33,033 nt of DNA from Bacilli bacterium. GTDB lineage: Bacteria > Bacillota_I > Bacilli_A > RF39 > UBA660. Position 1 is the stretch's first letter. Every line of letters starts with the position of its first letter. Shown here piece after piece: positions 8,052-16,556 of this stretch. The DNA lies in NCBI GenBank assembly GCA_017550205.1, contig JAFZPS010000047.1, positions 1 to 33,033 on the forward strand, read 5' to 3'. The notes below the pieces were generated by a model, which was given only the letters and a program-made list of their open reading frames with translations, did no database searches and had not been told where the DNA came from. Made by a program: the position numbers and the translations under genes.

Positions 8052-8930
8052 ATGAATATGGACTATAATTTATATAAAATATTTTTATATTTATATGAAG
8101 AAAAAAGCATCTCAAAAACAGCAAGTAAATTATATGTGTCTCAACCAGCAATCAGTTATAGTTTAAAAGAATTAGAAACATCATTAGGATATACATTATT
8201 TAATAGAAATTCTAAAGGTATAGAACCTACTATAGAAGCAACTGAATTATATAACTATATAAAAACAGCTTTCAATATATTGAATGATGCTGAAGAACAT
8301 GTTAAAAATTTAAATAATTTAAACGTTGGTAATATTAAAATAGGAGTACCATCACATATAGGAATGCTAGTATTAGTTGAATATGTTGAACAATTTAGAA
8401 AAACATACCCAAATGTTAAATTTAGTATTATATCTAAACCAATGCCAGAAATGATTGAAATGTTAGAAACTAGAAAACTAGATATTGTTATTGGAATCAA
8501 TCCAATTCATAATGAAAAAAATCTAACAAAACTAAATATAAGAGATTTACATAACTGTTTTGTATATAATAAAACACTACTAACAGATATTAGAATAAGA
8601 AAAGAATCAGATTTATTAAAGTATCCATTAATACTACCAAATAAGAGTTTAATATCTAGAATTAAATTAGATAATTATATGGAAACAAAAAACATTAGAT
8701 TAAGTGAATGTATAGAAGTAGATACTACTGAAATAGCCTTAGAAATGGTAAAAAAAGGTATGGGAATAGGTTATTTCATAGAAGATATAATAAAACTTAA
8801 ATTAAATAAAGAAGATTATGAAGTAATCTCATTTGATGATTTACCAATAACTAATATATCTTTATTATATATAAATGAATATACTTCTATCGCAGCTAAA
8901 AAATTTATAAATACATTTAAAAAAAATTAG
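8052..8930 (+). CDS. LysR-family transcriptional regulator
   Basis: This 292-residue protein has the LysR architecture. An N-terminal winged helix-turn-helix (about residues 1-62) contains SISKTASKLYVSQPAISYSLKELE and GYTLFNR, a linker helix follows, and then a two-lobed periplasmic-binding-like effector domain (about 92-292) starts with GNIKIGVPSHIG. LysR regulators usually sense a small metabolite and act next to a divergent target gene. Here no divergent gene exists: the neighbours are a coiled-coil protein and a SpoVD-type PBP on the same strand, each separated by a terminator, so the target cannot be read from context. It has its own promoter and a CGAGGCGAT ribosome site. The family call is secure; the effector is unknown. 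Confidence 0.95.
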   Translation: MNMDYNLYKIFLYLYEEKSISKTASKLYVSQPAISYSLKELETSLGYTLFNRNSKGIEPTIEATELYNYIKTAFNILNDAEEHVKNLNNLNVGNIKIGVPSHIGMLVLVEYVEQFRKTYPNVKFSIISKPMPEMIEMLETRKLDIVIGINPIHNEKNLTKLNIRDLHNCFVYNKTLLTDIRIRKESDLLKYPLILPNKSLISRIKLDNYMETKNIRLSECIEVDTTEIALEMVKKGMGIGYFIEDIIKLKLNKEDYEVISFDDLPITNISLLYINEYTSIAAKKFINTFKKN

Positions 8931-8957
8931 AAAAAGTTATTCTTTTTCTTTTTTTTT
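8929..8957 (+). terminator. Rho-independent terminator
   Basis: AGAAAAAG (8929-8936) pairs with CTTTTTCT (8942-8949), followed by eight T. It closes the LysR gene. Confidence 0.8.
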
Positions 8958-8980
8958 CATAGTTTTAATAGAGGTGAACT

Positions 8981-10882
8981 ATGTTTACAAAAAGAATAGA
9001 TAAAAGAATAAAAATAATATTTCTTATATGTTTAATACCATTATTACTTATAATAATAAAAGTATTCTATATTCAAATATTTGACTATAAAAGATTAAAA
9101 AAATCTGCTAATGATTTATGGAGTAGAAATCTAAATATAGAAGGAGATAGAGGAAAAATATTAGATAGAAATGGAGTAGTTCTTGCGGATAATCTTACAA
9201 CTACTTCATTAGTATTAATACCTAATCAAATTATAGATAAAGAAAAAACTACAAAAGAATTATCAAAAATACTAAATGTAAGTTATGAAGAAATGAAAAA
9301 ACATGTATATAAAAACACTTCAATTGAAAGAGTTCATCCAGAAGGAAGAAGATTATCATTTGAAATTGCAGATGAAATAAATAAATTAAAAATTAGAGGA
9401 GTATATCTAGTAAAAGAGTCTAAAAGATATTATCCATATAATGATTTATTATCACATACATTAGGTTATGTAGGTATAGATAATCAAGGACTATCTGGAT
9501 TAGAATTACAGTATGATAATTATCTTAAAGGATCATCTGGAGCTATTAAATATTTTAGTGATGCTCATGGAAATAATTTAAATAAAACAGAAAAATATGT
9601 TGCACCAACAAAAGGAATGAATATAAATTTAACTATAGATATAAATATTCAAAAATCTTTAGAAAGAGAAATGAATAATATAGTAGATATGTTTTCTCCT
9701 GATATGGCCTTAGCTATTGTAGTAGACCCTAAAAGTGGAGAAATACTAGGAATGGCAAGTAGTCCAGATTTTGATCCAAATAACTATAAAAACTATAGTA
9801 ATGAAACACTTAATAGAAATCTACCAATATGGGCATCATACGAACCAGGAAGTACATTTAAAATAGTCACAATGGCAAGTGCAGTAGAAGAACATGTCGT
9901 AGATATATTTAAAGATCATTTTTATGATACAGGTAAAGTAAATGTTGATGGAAGTATTATTAAATGTTGGAAAGCTGGAGGTCATGGTGATCAAACATAC
10001 TTAGAAGTATTACAAAATTCATGTAATCCAGGTTTTGTTTCTTTAGGACAAAAAGTAGGTAAAGAAAGATTATTTAGTTATATTAATAAATTTGGATTTG
10101 GAGAAAAAACAGGTATAGATTTAAATGGAGAAGGTACTGGTATAATGTTTCCATTAGAAAGAGTAGGTAATGTAGAACTAGCAACTTCAGCTTTTGGACA
10201 AGGACCAAGTGTAACTCCCCTCCAACAAGTAATGGCGGTATCTAGTATAGTTAATGGTGGATATTTATATAAACCATATATAGTTAAATCTATTTCTGAT
10301 AATACAAATACAATCATTAAAGAAAATAATAAAGTATTAAGAAGAAAAGTAATAAGTAAAGAAACATCAGCTATTATGAGAATAGCCTTAGAAAGTGTAG
10401 TAGCAAAAGGTGGAGGTAAAAAAGCATATATTGAAGGATATAGAATAGGTGGTAAAACAGGAACAGCTCAAAAACAAGAAAATGGTGTATATTTAGTAAA
10501 TAATTACATTATGAGTTTCATGGCTGTAGTACCATCAAATAATCCTGAAGCAGTACTATATTTAGCTATAGATAATCCTAAAAATACTGCAATGTTATCA
10601 TCTTATACCACAACACCTATTGCTAGAAGAATACTATTAGATATAATAGATTCTCTACATATAGAAAAACAACCAAATCCTTTAGAAAAAGACAAAGAAT
10701 GGACTGATAAAATAACTTATGAAGTACCTAATGTAGTAGGTTTATCTTTAGAAGAAGCTAAAAAAGAATTATTTAATTTTCAAATAATAGTAGAAGGAAC
10801 TGGTAATACTGTATTTACACAATCACCTAAAGCAAAAGAAAAAATAGAAGATCAAAGTAAAGTACGTATTTTCTTAAAATAA
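8981..10882 (+). CDS. spoVD: Class B penicillin-binding protein, SpoVD type, one PASTA domain
   Basis: This 633-residue transpeptidase has a basic N-terminus, one membrane anchor (about residues 12-31), the PBP dimerisation domain and the transpeptidase domain. Its active-site motifs are STFK (S291 to K294), SCN (347-349) and KTG (492-494). It ends with a single PASTA domain (about 577-633, VPNVVGLSLEEAKKEL). One PASTA, about 640 residues, and a place between pbpB and mraY match SpoVD, which makes spore cortex peptidoglycan in Bacillus. Since SpoVD and PBP2B are close paralogues, a vegetative role cannot be excluded. The ATG has a GAGGTGAAC ribosome site. I saw no clear promoter between the preceding terminator and the start. 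Confidence 0.9.
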   Translation: MFTKRIDKRIKIIFLICLIPLLLIIIKVFYIQIFDYKRLKKSANDLWSRNLNIEGDRGKILDRNGVVLADNLTTTSLVLIPNQIIDKEKTTKELSKILNVSYEEMKKHVYKNTSIERVHPEGRRLSFEIADEINKLKIRGVYLVKESKRYYPYNDLLSHTLGYVGIDNQGLSGLELQYDNYLKGSSGAIKYFSDAHGNNLNKTEKYVAPTKGMNINLTIDINIQKSLEREMNNIVDMFSPDMALAIVVDPKSGEILGMASSPDFDPNNYKNYSNETLNRNLPIWASYEPGSTFKIVTMASAVEEHVVDIFKDHFYDTGKVNVDGSIIKCWKAGGHGDQTYLEVLQNSCNPGFVSLGQKVGKERLFSYINKFGFGEKTGIDLNGEGTGIMFPLERVGNVELATSAFGQGPSVTPLQQVMAVSSIVNGGYLYKPYIVKSISDNTNTIIKENNKVLRRKVISKETSAIMRIALESVVAKGGGKKAYIEGYRIGGKTGTAQKQENGVYLVNNYIMSFMAVVPSNNPEAVLYLAIDNPKNTAMLSSYTTTPIARRILLDIIDSLHIEKQPNPLEKDKEWTDKITYEVPNVVGLSLEEAKKELFNFQIIVEGTGNTVFTQSPKAKEKIEDQSKVRIFLK

Positions 10883-10929
10883 TTCAACATAATATGATAA
10901 ATATATGATAAAATTAGATAGGTGATACT

Positions 10930-12495
10930 ATGGATGAAACAATAGGAGTAAAGGGCGGACATAATGATAGACGAAGGACCTTAATAATAAGTAAAAAACA
11001 AAAAGAAAAACTAAAAAAATATCAAGAAGAAAAAGAATTAAAAGAATTAGAAAAAGAAGTAAAAAGAAAACAAAAATATACTTTAATAAAAACATTACCT
11101 ATAGTAATTGTAGGACAAACTATAAAATAATTAACTAAACCCAAAAAACAAAAAGAAAAATTTATAATAATAGAAGACGAAACTAAAATAAAAGAAACAC
11201 CTGAAACTAAAAAAGTAATCATAGTATTAAAAGATGGAACAAAACAAATAATAGAAGTACCAATAACATTAGAAATAGAAGAAATAAAAGAAGAAAAACA
11301 AGAAGAAAAACCAATTAAAAGTATAAAAGAAATTCTTCCACCTAAAAAAGAAAAAGAACCTGTTAAAGAAGAAAAACAAGAATTTATTCCAGTACCAGAA
11401 ACAAAACAAAATAGTTCTATACAATATGAAGATTTAACTGAAAGACAAAGAAATAAACTACAAAAACTACAAGCTAGAAAAATAATAGATATATATGAAA
11501 AACAATTAAAAAATATTAGATATGAATTAAGAAATCTAATTATTGAATATAATACTTTAATAGCTGAAGAAGATAAAATAATTCAATCAAAAGAAGAAGA
11601 AAAAATACTTGATAAATTAAATGAAATAATTAAGAAGATTGAAGAATTAAAAGAAAAAATAAGAATAGATAATTTAGATAAATATGATGATAATTATATA
11701 TATACATTAGTAGAAGATTATTTAAGAGAATTTAAAGATAAAAAAATTATAAAAGAAATAAAAGATTCACCTTTATATATACTTATTTCAAATAAATTAG
11801 ATGAATTTGATAAGAAAAAAGAAATATTTAAAGATGAAGTAGAAGAGAAAAAAGAAGAATTAAAAGAAAAAGAAGCTGATTTAGATAAATTAAAAGAAAA
11901 ATATCAAAGAATAGATAAAATAAAAAATCAATTAAATGATTTTGCAAGAGAACAAGAATTATTATTAAAAGAAATACAAGATAAAATAGATAAAGCAGTA
12001 ACAATAAAAGAAAGAGTAGAAGTTCAAGTAGAAGGTATGAATATACATACTAGAATGTTACTTAGAAGATTATCATTAATGATGCTTATACCTGGTAGAA
12101 GAGGTGCTAAAGCTCTTTCACTTATGTATGCAATATACGCTAATATGGCACGTTATATGGTAAATCCTAAAACAGTAACAAAGAAATATAGAGATGTTAT
12201 AGTATATGATTATTCAAAAGATATAGAAAAAAGTATCAATAGTATTGAAGATATTACTAATGATTTATCTAAAGCTAATAAAGATATAGATAAACTAATT
12301 ACTAAAATAAAAGAAGATTTTAGTGAATATATAGGTGTTAATAAAGATTGTGATGAATTATTAAGTAATTTAGAAAAAGTAAAATCTAATTTTAAAGAAA
12401 AAGAATATGAATTAGAACAAATAAAACTAAAACAAGAAAAAGAATTAGAAAGAAATAATGCTAAAATGCTTAAAAAAGGAACATATCCAATGTAA
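10930..12495 (+). pseudogene. Coiled-coil protein gene broken by one in-frame TAA
   Basis: One reading frame runs from ATG 10930 (GGTGATACT ribosome site) to TAA 12495, interrupted only by TAA at 11128-11130 (codon 67). Beyond that stop the same frame stays open for 455 codons. There is no ATG until 12037 and I saw no GTG or TTG start with a ribosome site in between, so the downstream part cannot easily start by itself. Read through, the product would be about 520 residues: a basic N-terminal GGHNDRRRTLIIS segment, a short hydrophobic TLPIVIVG, a long Glu/Lys coiled coil, a basic hydrophobic segment (HTRMLLRRLSLMMLIPG), then more coiled coil. I do not recognise a family. It could be a recent nonsense mutation, an assembly error, or read-through; codon usage past the stop still looks functional. 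Confidence 0.8.
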
Positions 12496-12541
12496 ATTAT
12501 ATGTAAAAGTATTTTAAATTGTCATATTATCTATTTAATTA

Positions 12542-12550
12542 TGATATAAT
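12542..12550 (+). promoter_or_regulatory. Extended -10 promoter of mraY
   Basis: TGATATAAT is a TG-N-TATAAT extended -10. A TTGTCA at 12519 lies 20 bases upstream, too far for a normal -35. Transcription should start near 12557, 19 bases before the mraY ATG. Confidence 0.75.
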
Positions 12551-12575
12551 GTTTCAAGAGACGAGGAGTGATTTA

Positions 12576-13556
12576 ATGTTACTACTTACTAAAGCAATAT
12601 TTGCTATTATGGTGGGTTTCTTAGTATCTGCAGCATTAGGTTTAATGCTAATACCGATACTTAAAAAACTACGTGTAGGGCAAAAAATATCAATATTTGT
12701 TGGAGAAGCCCATAGAAAAAAAGAAGGAACACCAACAATGGGAGGATTAATATTTATACTTCCTACAATTGCTGCTACATTAGGTTTAATACTAACAGGT
12801 AAAATAAGTTATACATCCAATTTAGGAATAGTTTTACTAGTATTTATAGGATATGCTTGTATAGGATTCTTAGATGATTTTCTATCTATTAGAAAAGGTA
12901 ATAATGAAGGATTAACAGCATATCAAAAATTATTTATGCAAGTATTAATTGCAATAGGATTCTTCTATATATATATGAGAAGTGGAGGACAAACTTCATG
13001 GGTTGTAGGTACACTTAATATTGATATAGAATTTGGTTGGTTATATGGATTAGTAATACTATTTATTTTAGTAGGAGGAAGTAATGCCGTTAATCTAACA
13101 GATGGACTTGATGGTTTAGCAGGAGGTTTATCGGCTATAGCCTTTATAGCCTTTGCACTTATATCTTTATCTGTAGGATTTGAAGATATAGGAATATTTA
13201 GTTTAATACTAGTAGGATCATTAGTAGGATTCTTAATATTTAATACACATCCAGCTAAAGTAATAATGGGTGATACCGGAAGTTTAGCATTAGGTGCAGT
13301 AATGGGTGCAATCGCAATACTTACTCATAGAGAATTAACTCTATTAGTTGTAGCTGGTGTATTTGTTGTTGAAACACTAACAGTTATACTTCAAACATTC
13401 TGGGTAATGGTATTTAAAAGAAAACTATTCTTAATGACACCAATCCATCATCATTTTGAAAAACTAGGATGGCAAGAAACAGATATAGTTAAATTATTCT
13501 GGGTAGTAGGATTAATTCTATCTATGGCAGGAATTATATTTGGAGTATGGGTATAA
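12576..13556 (+). CDS. mraY: Phospho-N-acetylmuramoyl-pentapeptide transferase MraY
   Basis: MraY moves phospho-MurNAc-pentapeptide from UDP to undecaprenyl phosphate, forming lipid I at the inner face of the membrane. The 326-residue protein is polytopic, with about ten helices. It carries the family motifs EAHRKKEGTPTMGG, DDFLSIRKGN, NAVNLTDGLDGLA, MGDTGSLALG and HHHFEKLGW. The frame opens at TTG 12519, but that codon lies upstream of the -10 box. ATG 12576, 5 bases after GAGGAGTGAT, is the real start. In Bacillus murE precedes and murD follows mraY; neither is here. A new promoter follows for yneF, so mraY is probably a single-gene unit. Confidence 0.97.
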   Translation: MLLLTKAIFAIMVGFLVSAALGLMLIPILKKLRVGQKISIFVGEAHRKKEGTPTMGGLIFILPTIAATLGLILTGKISYTSNLGIVLLVFIGYACIGFLDDFLSIRKGNNEGLTAYQKLFMQVLIAIGFFYIYMRSGGQTSWVVGTLNIDIEFGWLYGLVILFILVGGSNAVNLTDGLDGLAGGLSAIAFIAFALISLSVGFEDIGIFSLILVGSLVGFLIFNTHPAKVIMGDTGSLALGAVMGAIAILTHRELTLLVVAGVFVVETLTVILQTFWVMVFKRKLFLMTPIHHHFEKLGWQETDIVKLFWVVGLILSMAGIIFGVWV

Positions 13557-13560
13557 ATAC

Positions 13561-13589
13561 TTGTAAAAAGAATATATTTATATTAGAAT
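13561..13589 (+). promoter_or_regulatory. Promoter for the YneF-type gene
   Basis: TTGTAA (13561-13566), 17-base spacer and TAGAAT (13584-13589). It starts 4 bases after the mraY stop, so yneF can be made independently of mraY. Confidence 0.7.
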
Positions 13590-13609
13590 AAACATTGAGG
13601 AGTGATATT

Positions 13610-13819
13610 ATGTTACAAGATATATTATTAGTAGTTGTAGGATTATTAATTGGTGCAGTAATAGGATTCTTTTTAGCTAGATTATTCATGAAGAATTATC
13701 TAAAGAAAAATCCCCCAATTAATGAAGATATGATTAAAGCATTAATGAGTCAAATGGGAAGAAAACCAAATCAAAAACAAATTAATCAAATGATGAAATC
13801 AATGGAGAAATATCAATAG
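13610..13819 (+). CDS. yneF: YneF family small membrane protein
   Basis: This 69-residue protein has one N-terminal membrane helix (about residues 4-24, [20 protein letters not shown]), then [32 protein letters not shown]. This matches the YneF/UPF0154 family common in Bacilli and Mollicutes; its function is unknown. The frame extends upstream to 13595, but ATG 13610 is 4 bases after GAGGAGTGAT and lies after the predicted transcription start, so it is the real start. It is a single-gene unit between its own promoter and a strong terminator. Confidence 0.9.
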   Translation: MLQDILLVVVGLLIGAVIGFFLARLFMKNYLKKNPPINEDMIKALMSQMGRKPNQKQINQMMKSMEKYQ

Positions 13820-13832
13820 ATATTTCTTTTTT
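13806..13832 (+). terminator. Rho-independent terminator of the YneF-type gene
   Basis: AGAAATATC (13806-13814) and GATATTTCT (13819-13827) form a 9-base perfect stem with loop AATA, then five more T. The stop codon lies in the loop and stem. Confidence 0.88.
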
Positions 13833-13833
13833 A

Positions 13834-13842
13834 TGTTATAAT
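13834..13842 (+). promoter_or_regulatory. Extended -10 promoter
   Basis: TGTTATAAT directly follows the terminator and lies 15 bases before the ATG at 13858, implying an almost leaderless message carrying only the GGTGAT ribosome site. No good -35. Confidence 0.65.
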
Positions 13843-13857
13843 AAGTATGGTGATAAT

Positions 13858-14316
13858 ATGAATGAAACTAATTATGCTCGAATACTAATAACACGTTCTA
13901 TAGCAATTATTATCTATGTATTATTTAGTATTAATTTTATAACATCAAGTATAATGATGTTTATAAATGGTAAACCTAAATTAGTAAGATTACTATTAAT
14001 TATACTTATAATCTTCTTTATATTTAAACAATTAATTAAATCAATAAAAGAAATTATTTCCGTAATAAAAGAAATAAAAGAAAAAAAGAAATTTAATTTA
14101 TATCTTAGAAATCTAGGCCAAGCATTTATGGGTTTATCTTTCATAACTTTTATTTTTGGAATATTATTTAGACTTTTAAAAAATAATAATGAAATTATTA
14201 TTAAAATATTTTTATTTGGAATGGTAATAAGTATAGTACTTATTACTATTGATAAAATATTAGTAATATTAGAAATAAACAATGCTGTACTAGAAATAGA
14301 TAAAAGTGATGAATAA
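13858..14316 (+). CDS. Four-helix membrane protein, unknown
   Basis: This is a 152-residue, strongly hydrophobic protein with about four membrane helices (approximately residues 10-34, 40-60, 87-106 and 112-135). A basic loop of KEIKEKKKFN lies between the second and third. I do not recognise a family and see no catalytic motif. It stands between the YneF-type gene and uvrC with a very short leader and a GGTGAT ribosome site. uvrC follows after 57 bases without a terminator, so the two may be co-transcribed. Confidence 0.75.
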   Translation: MNETNYARILITRSIAIIIYVLFSINFITSSIMMFINGKPKLVRLLLIILIIFFIFKQLIKSIKEIISVIKEIKEKKKFNLYLRNLGQAFMGLSFITFIFGILFRLLKNNNEIIIKIFLFGMVISIVLITIDKILVILEINNAVLEIDKSDE

Positions 14317-14373
14317 ACTTGAGAAATATTAAAAAATGATTTAAACTATAAGACATTTAATGGATGTGATATT

Positions 14374-16134
14374 ATGAAAGATTTTAAAGAAAAATTATCT
14401 TTAGTTCCTACTAAACCAGGTAGTTACCAAATGAAGAATAAAGATGGTGTAATTATCTATGTAGGTAAAGCCAAAAATCTTCAAAAAAGATTAAGAAGTT
14501 ATTTCACAAGAACAGTAACAGGAAAAACTAGACTTTTAGTAGAAGATATAGATGATTTTGAATATATTGTAACTGACTCAGAACTTGAAAGTTTAATACT
14601 AGAAATAACTTTAATTAAAAAATATGATCCTAAGTATAATATTTTATTAAGAGATGATAAATCATATCCATACATAGAATTAACTAATGATAAATATCCT
14701 ACATTAAAAGTAGTAAGAAATGTTAAAAGAAAGAAAAATAAAAATTACTTATATGGACCATATCCTAATGTAAGTGCTGCTAGAAACATAGTTAATATGA
14801 TTAATAGAGTATACCCATTAAGAAAATGTGATCCTATAAAAAAAGACTTATGTCTTTACTATCATATAAATGAATGTTTAGGTTATTGTAAAAAAGAAAT
14901 AGATCCTAGTACTATAGAATCTATGAAAAAAGAAATTATTACTTTCTTAAAAGGAGATGCATCTTTAATTACTAAAAAGATTAAAGATGAAATGGATAAA
15001 GCATCTAATAATATGAATTATGAAAAAGCATTAGAATTAAAAAAGATGTTAGATGATATTAATATAATTCTAAATAAACAAAAAATAGATCTTAATAATA
15101 ATTATAATTTTGATTTAGTAAATTACTATACTGATAATAATTATTTAAGTATAGAAATATTCTTCATAAGAAATGGATTATTATTTGGTAGACACAATGA
15201 AATAATTAATTCTTTAGAAGATTCATCTAATGAAGTATTAGAGTATTTAATTAAGTTCTATGAGAAATCTCTATTACCTCATGAATTATTAGTACCAAAC
15301 TCTTTAGATAAAGAATTATTAAGTAATTATTTTAATATTAAAGTAACAACTCCTGAAAGAGGTAAATTAAAAAGTCTATTAGATTTATGTTTATCTAATG
15401 CTAAAGAACAAATGGAATTAAAAGAAGAAACTCTAAAGAAAGATGATGATGAAAGATTAAAATCTTTAGAAGAATTAAAAAATCTTTTAGGATTAAAAGA
15501 ACTACATAGAATGGAGTCTTTTGATAACTCTCATTTATTTGGTACTTTCTATGTAGGAGGTATGGTTGTATTTGATGATTTTCTTCCTAATAAAGATTTA
15601 TATAGGAAATATAAAATATCTACTTCAGTTAAAGATGATTTAAGTGCTATGAAAGAAGTAATCTATAGAAGATATTTTAAAACTATAATGAACGAATCAT
15701 ATAAACCAGATTTAATTGTAATGGATGGGGGAAAACTTCAGATAGCAGCTTGTAAAGAAGTATTAGATTCTATTAATTTATATATACCAGTAATAGGATT
15801 AGTAAAAGATAAAAAACATAGAACTAGTTATATTATTAATGAAAATTATGATATACTAGAAGTAGATAAAGATTCAAGAGTATTCTTATTCTTAACTAGG
15901 ATACAAGAAGAAGTACATAGATATGCAATTACATATCATAGAAATATTAAATCTAAAGGAGCATTATCTAGTGTATTAGATGTAGTGCCAGGAATAGGTG
16001 AAGTAAGAAAAAAAGAAATATTAAAAGAATTTGGATCTTTAAAGAAAATGAAAAATGCTACTCTTGATGAATTAGCTAAAATAGTAGGTAAAGATGTAGC
16101 AAAGAATTTATATGAATATTTGAAAGAGGTATAG
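14374..16134 (+). CDS. uvrC: Excinuclease ABC subunit C
   Basis: UvrC makes the two incisions around a DNA lesion in nucleotide excision repair, acting with UvrA and UvrB. The 586-residue protein shows the N-terminal GIY-YIG nuclease (KPGSYQMKNKDGVIIYVGKAKNL, about residues 12-35), the CDPIKKDLCLYYHINECLGYC Cys cluster, a UVR motif near residues 195-230 (DKASNNMNYEKALELKK), the RNase H-like second nuclease (MESFDNSHLFGTFYVGGMVVF and LIVMDGGKLQ), and C-terminal helix-hairpin-helix motifs (LDVVPGIGEVRKKEIL). Length is normal for the family. A GGATGTGAT ribosome site precedes the ATG. The gene ends one base before the prepilin-like gene, which is therefore co-transcribed, with mutL following. 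That makes a DNA-repair unit with a pilin-like protein in the middle. Confidence 0.97.
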   Translation: MKDFKEKLSLVPTKPGSYQMKNKDGVIIYVGKAKNLQKRLRSYFTRTVTGKTRLLVEDIDDFEYIVTDSELESLILEITLIKKYDPKYNILLRDDKSYPYIELTNDKYPTLKVVRNVKRKKNKNYLYGPYPNVSAARNIVNMINRVYPLRKCDPIKKDLCLYYHINECLGYCKKEIDPSTIESMKKEIITFLKGDASLITKKIKDEMDKASNNMNYEKALELKKMLDDINIILNKQKIDLNNNYNFDLVNYYTDNNYLSIEIFFIRNGLLFGRHNEIINSLEDSSNEVLEYLIKFYEKSLLPHELLVPNSLDKELLSNYFNIKVTTPERGKLKSLLDLCLSNAKEQMELKEETLKKDDDERLKSLEELKNLLGLKELHRMESFDNSHLFGTFYVGGMVVFDDFLPNKDLYRKYKISTSVKDDLSAMKEVIYRRYFKTIMNESYKPDLIVMDGGKLQIAACKEVLDSINLYIPVIGLVKDKKHRTSYIINENYDILEVDKDSRVFLFLTRIQEEVHRYAITYHRNIKSKGALSSVLDVVPGIGEVRKKEILKEFGSLKKMKNATLDELAKIVGKDVAKNLYEYLKEV

Positions 16135-16135
16135 T

Positions 16136-16543
16136 ATGAATAATAAAGGATTTTCATTAGTAGAATTATTAGCTGCTGTATTAATACTTGGTATTATTAC
16201 TATGTTAAGTGTAATGGCATATACAAAATATCTTAGTTCAACAAGATTAAAAGCTTATGATACAATGGCAGAATCAGCTGCTAATGCTGCTGCACAATAT
16301 TCAATGGAACACATTGGAGTAGAAACAGTAACATTTGCTGAATTAGTAGAAGGTCAATATTTAGAATATACGTTAGACCCAGCTTCAAAAACAAAAAAAT
16401 GTAGTGGACAAGTAGATATAACACATAAAGAAAACTATGAAGGAATAGATACAGAAGAATATGATGTTTTAGTATGTTGTGCTACATATAATTATAAATA
16501 TCATTTCCCAGGAGGAAAGAAGATACAATATACATGTCCATAG
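16136..16543 (+). CDS. Type IV prepilin-like (pseudopilin) protein
   Basis: This 135-residue protein starts MNNKGFSLVELLAAVLILGI, the canonical prepilin peptidase site (cleavage after Gly5, Phe+1, Glu+5), followed by the hydrophobic assembly helix. The mature part is short and has four Cys near the C-terminus (KKCSG, VLVCCA, YTCP), which could form disulfides. It resembles ComGC-type or type II secretion pseudopilins. It starts 1 base after the uvrC stop and 13 bases before mutL, so it is expressed with repair genes rather than with pilus assembly genes. No prepilin peptidase or assembly ATPase is in the window. A link to DNA uptake is a natural guess but only inference. Confidence 0.9.
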   Translation: MNNKGFSLVELLAAVLILGIITMLSVMAYTKYLSSTRLKAYDTMAESAANAAAQYSMEHIGVETVTFAELVEGQYLEYTLDPASKTKKCSGQVDITHKENYEGIDTEEYDVLVCCATYNYKYHFPGGKKIQYTCP

Positions 16544-16556
16544 AATAGGTGATTAT

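Noticed and set aside
12037..12495. A separate 152-residue gene
   Set aside because: It is the 3' part of the longer frame 10930-12495 and has no ribosome site at its ATG.
12519..12575. TTG at 12519 as the mraY start
   Set aside because: It lies upstream of the predicted -10 box and has no ribosome site; ATG 12576 follows GAGGAGTGAT.
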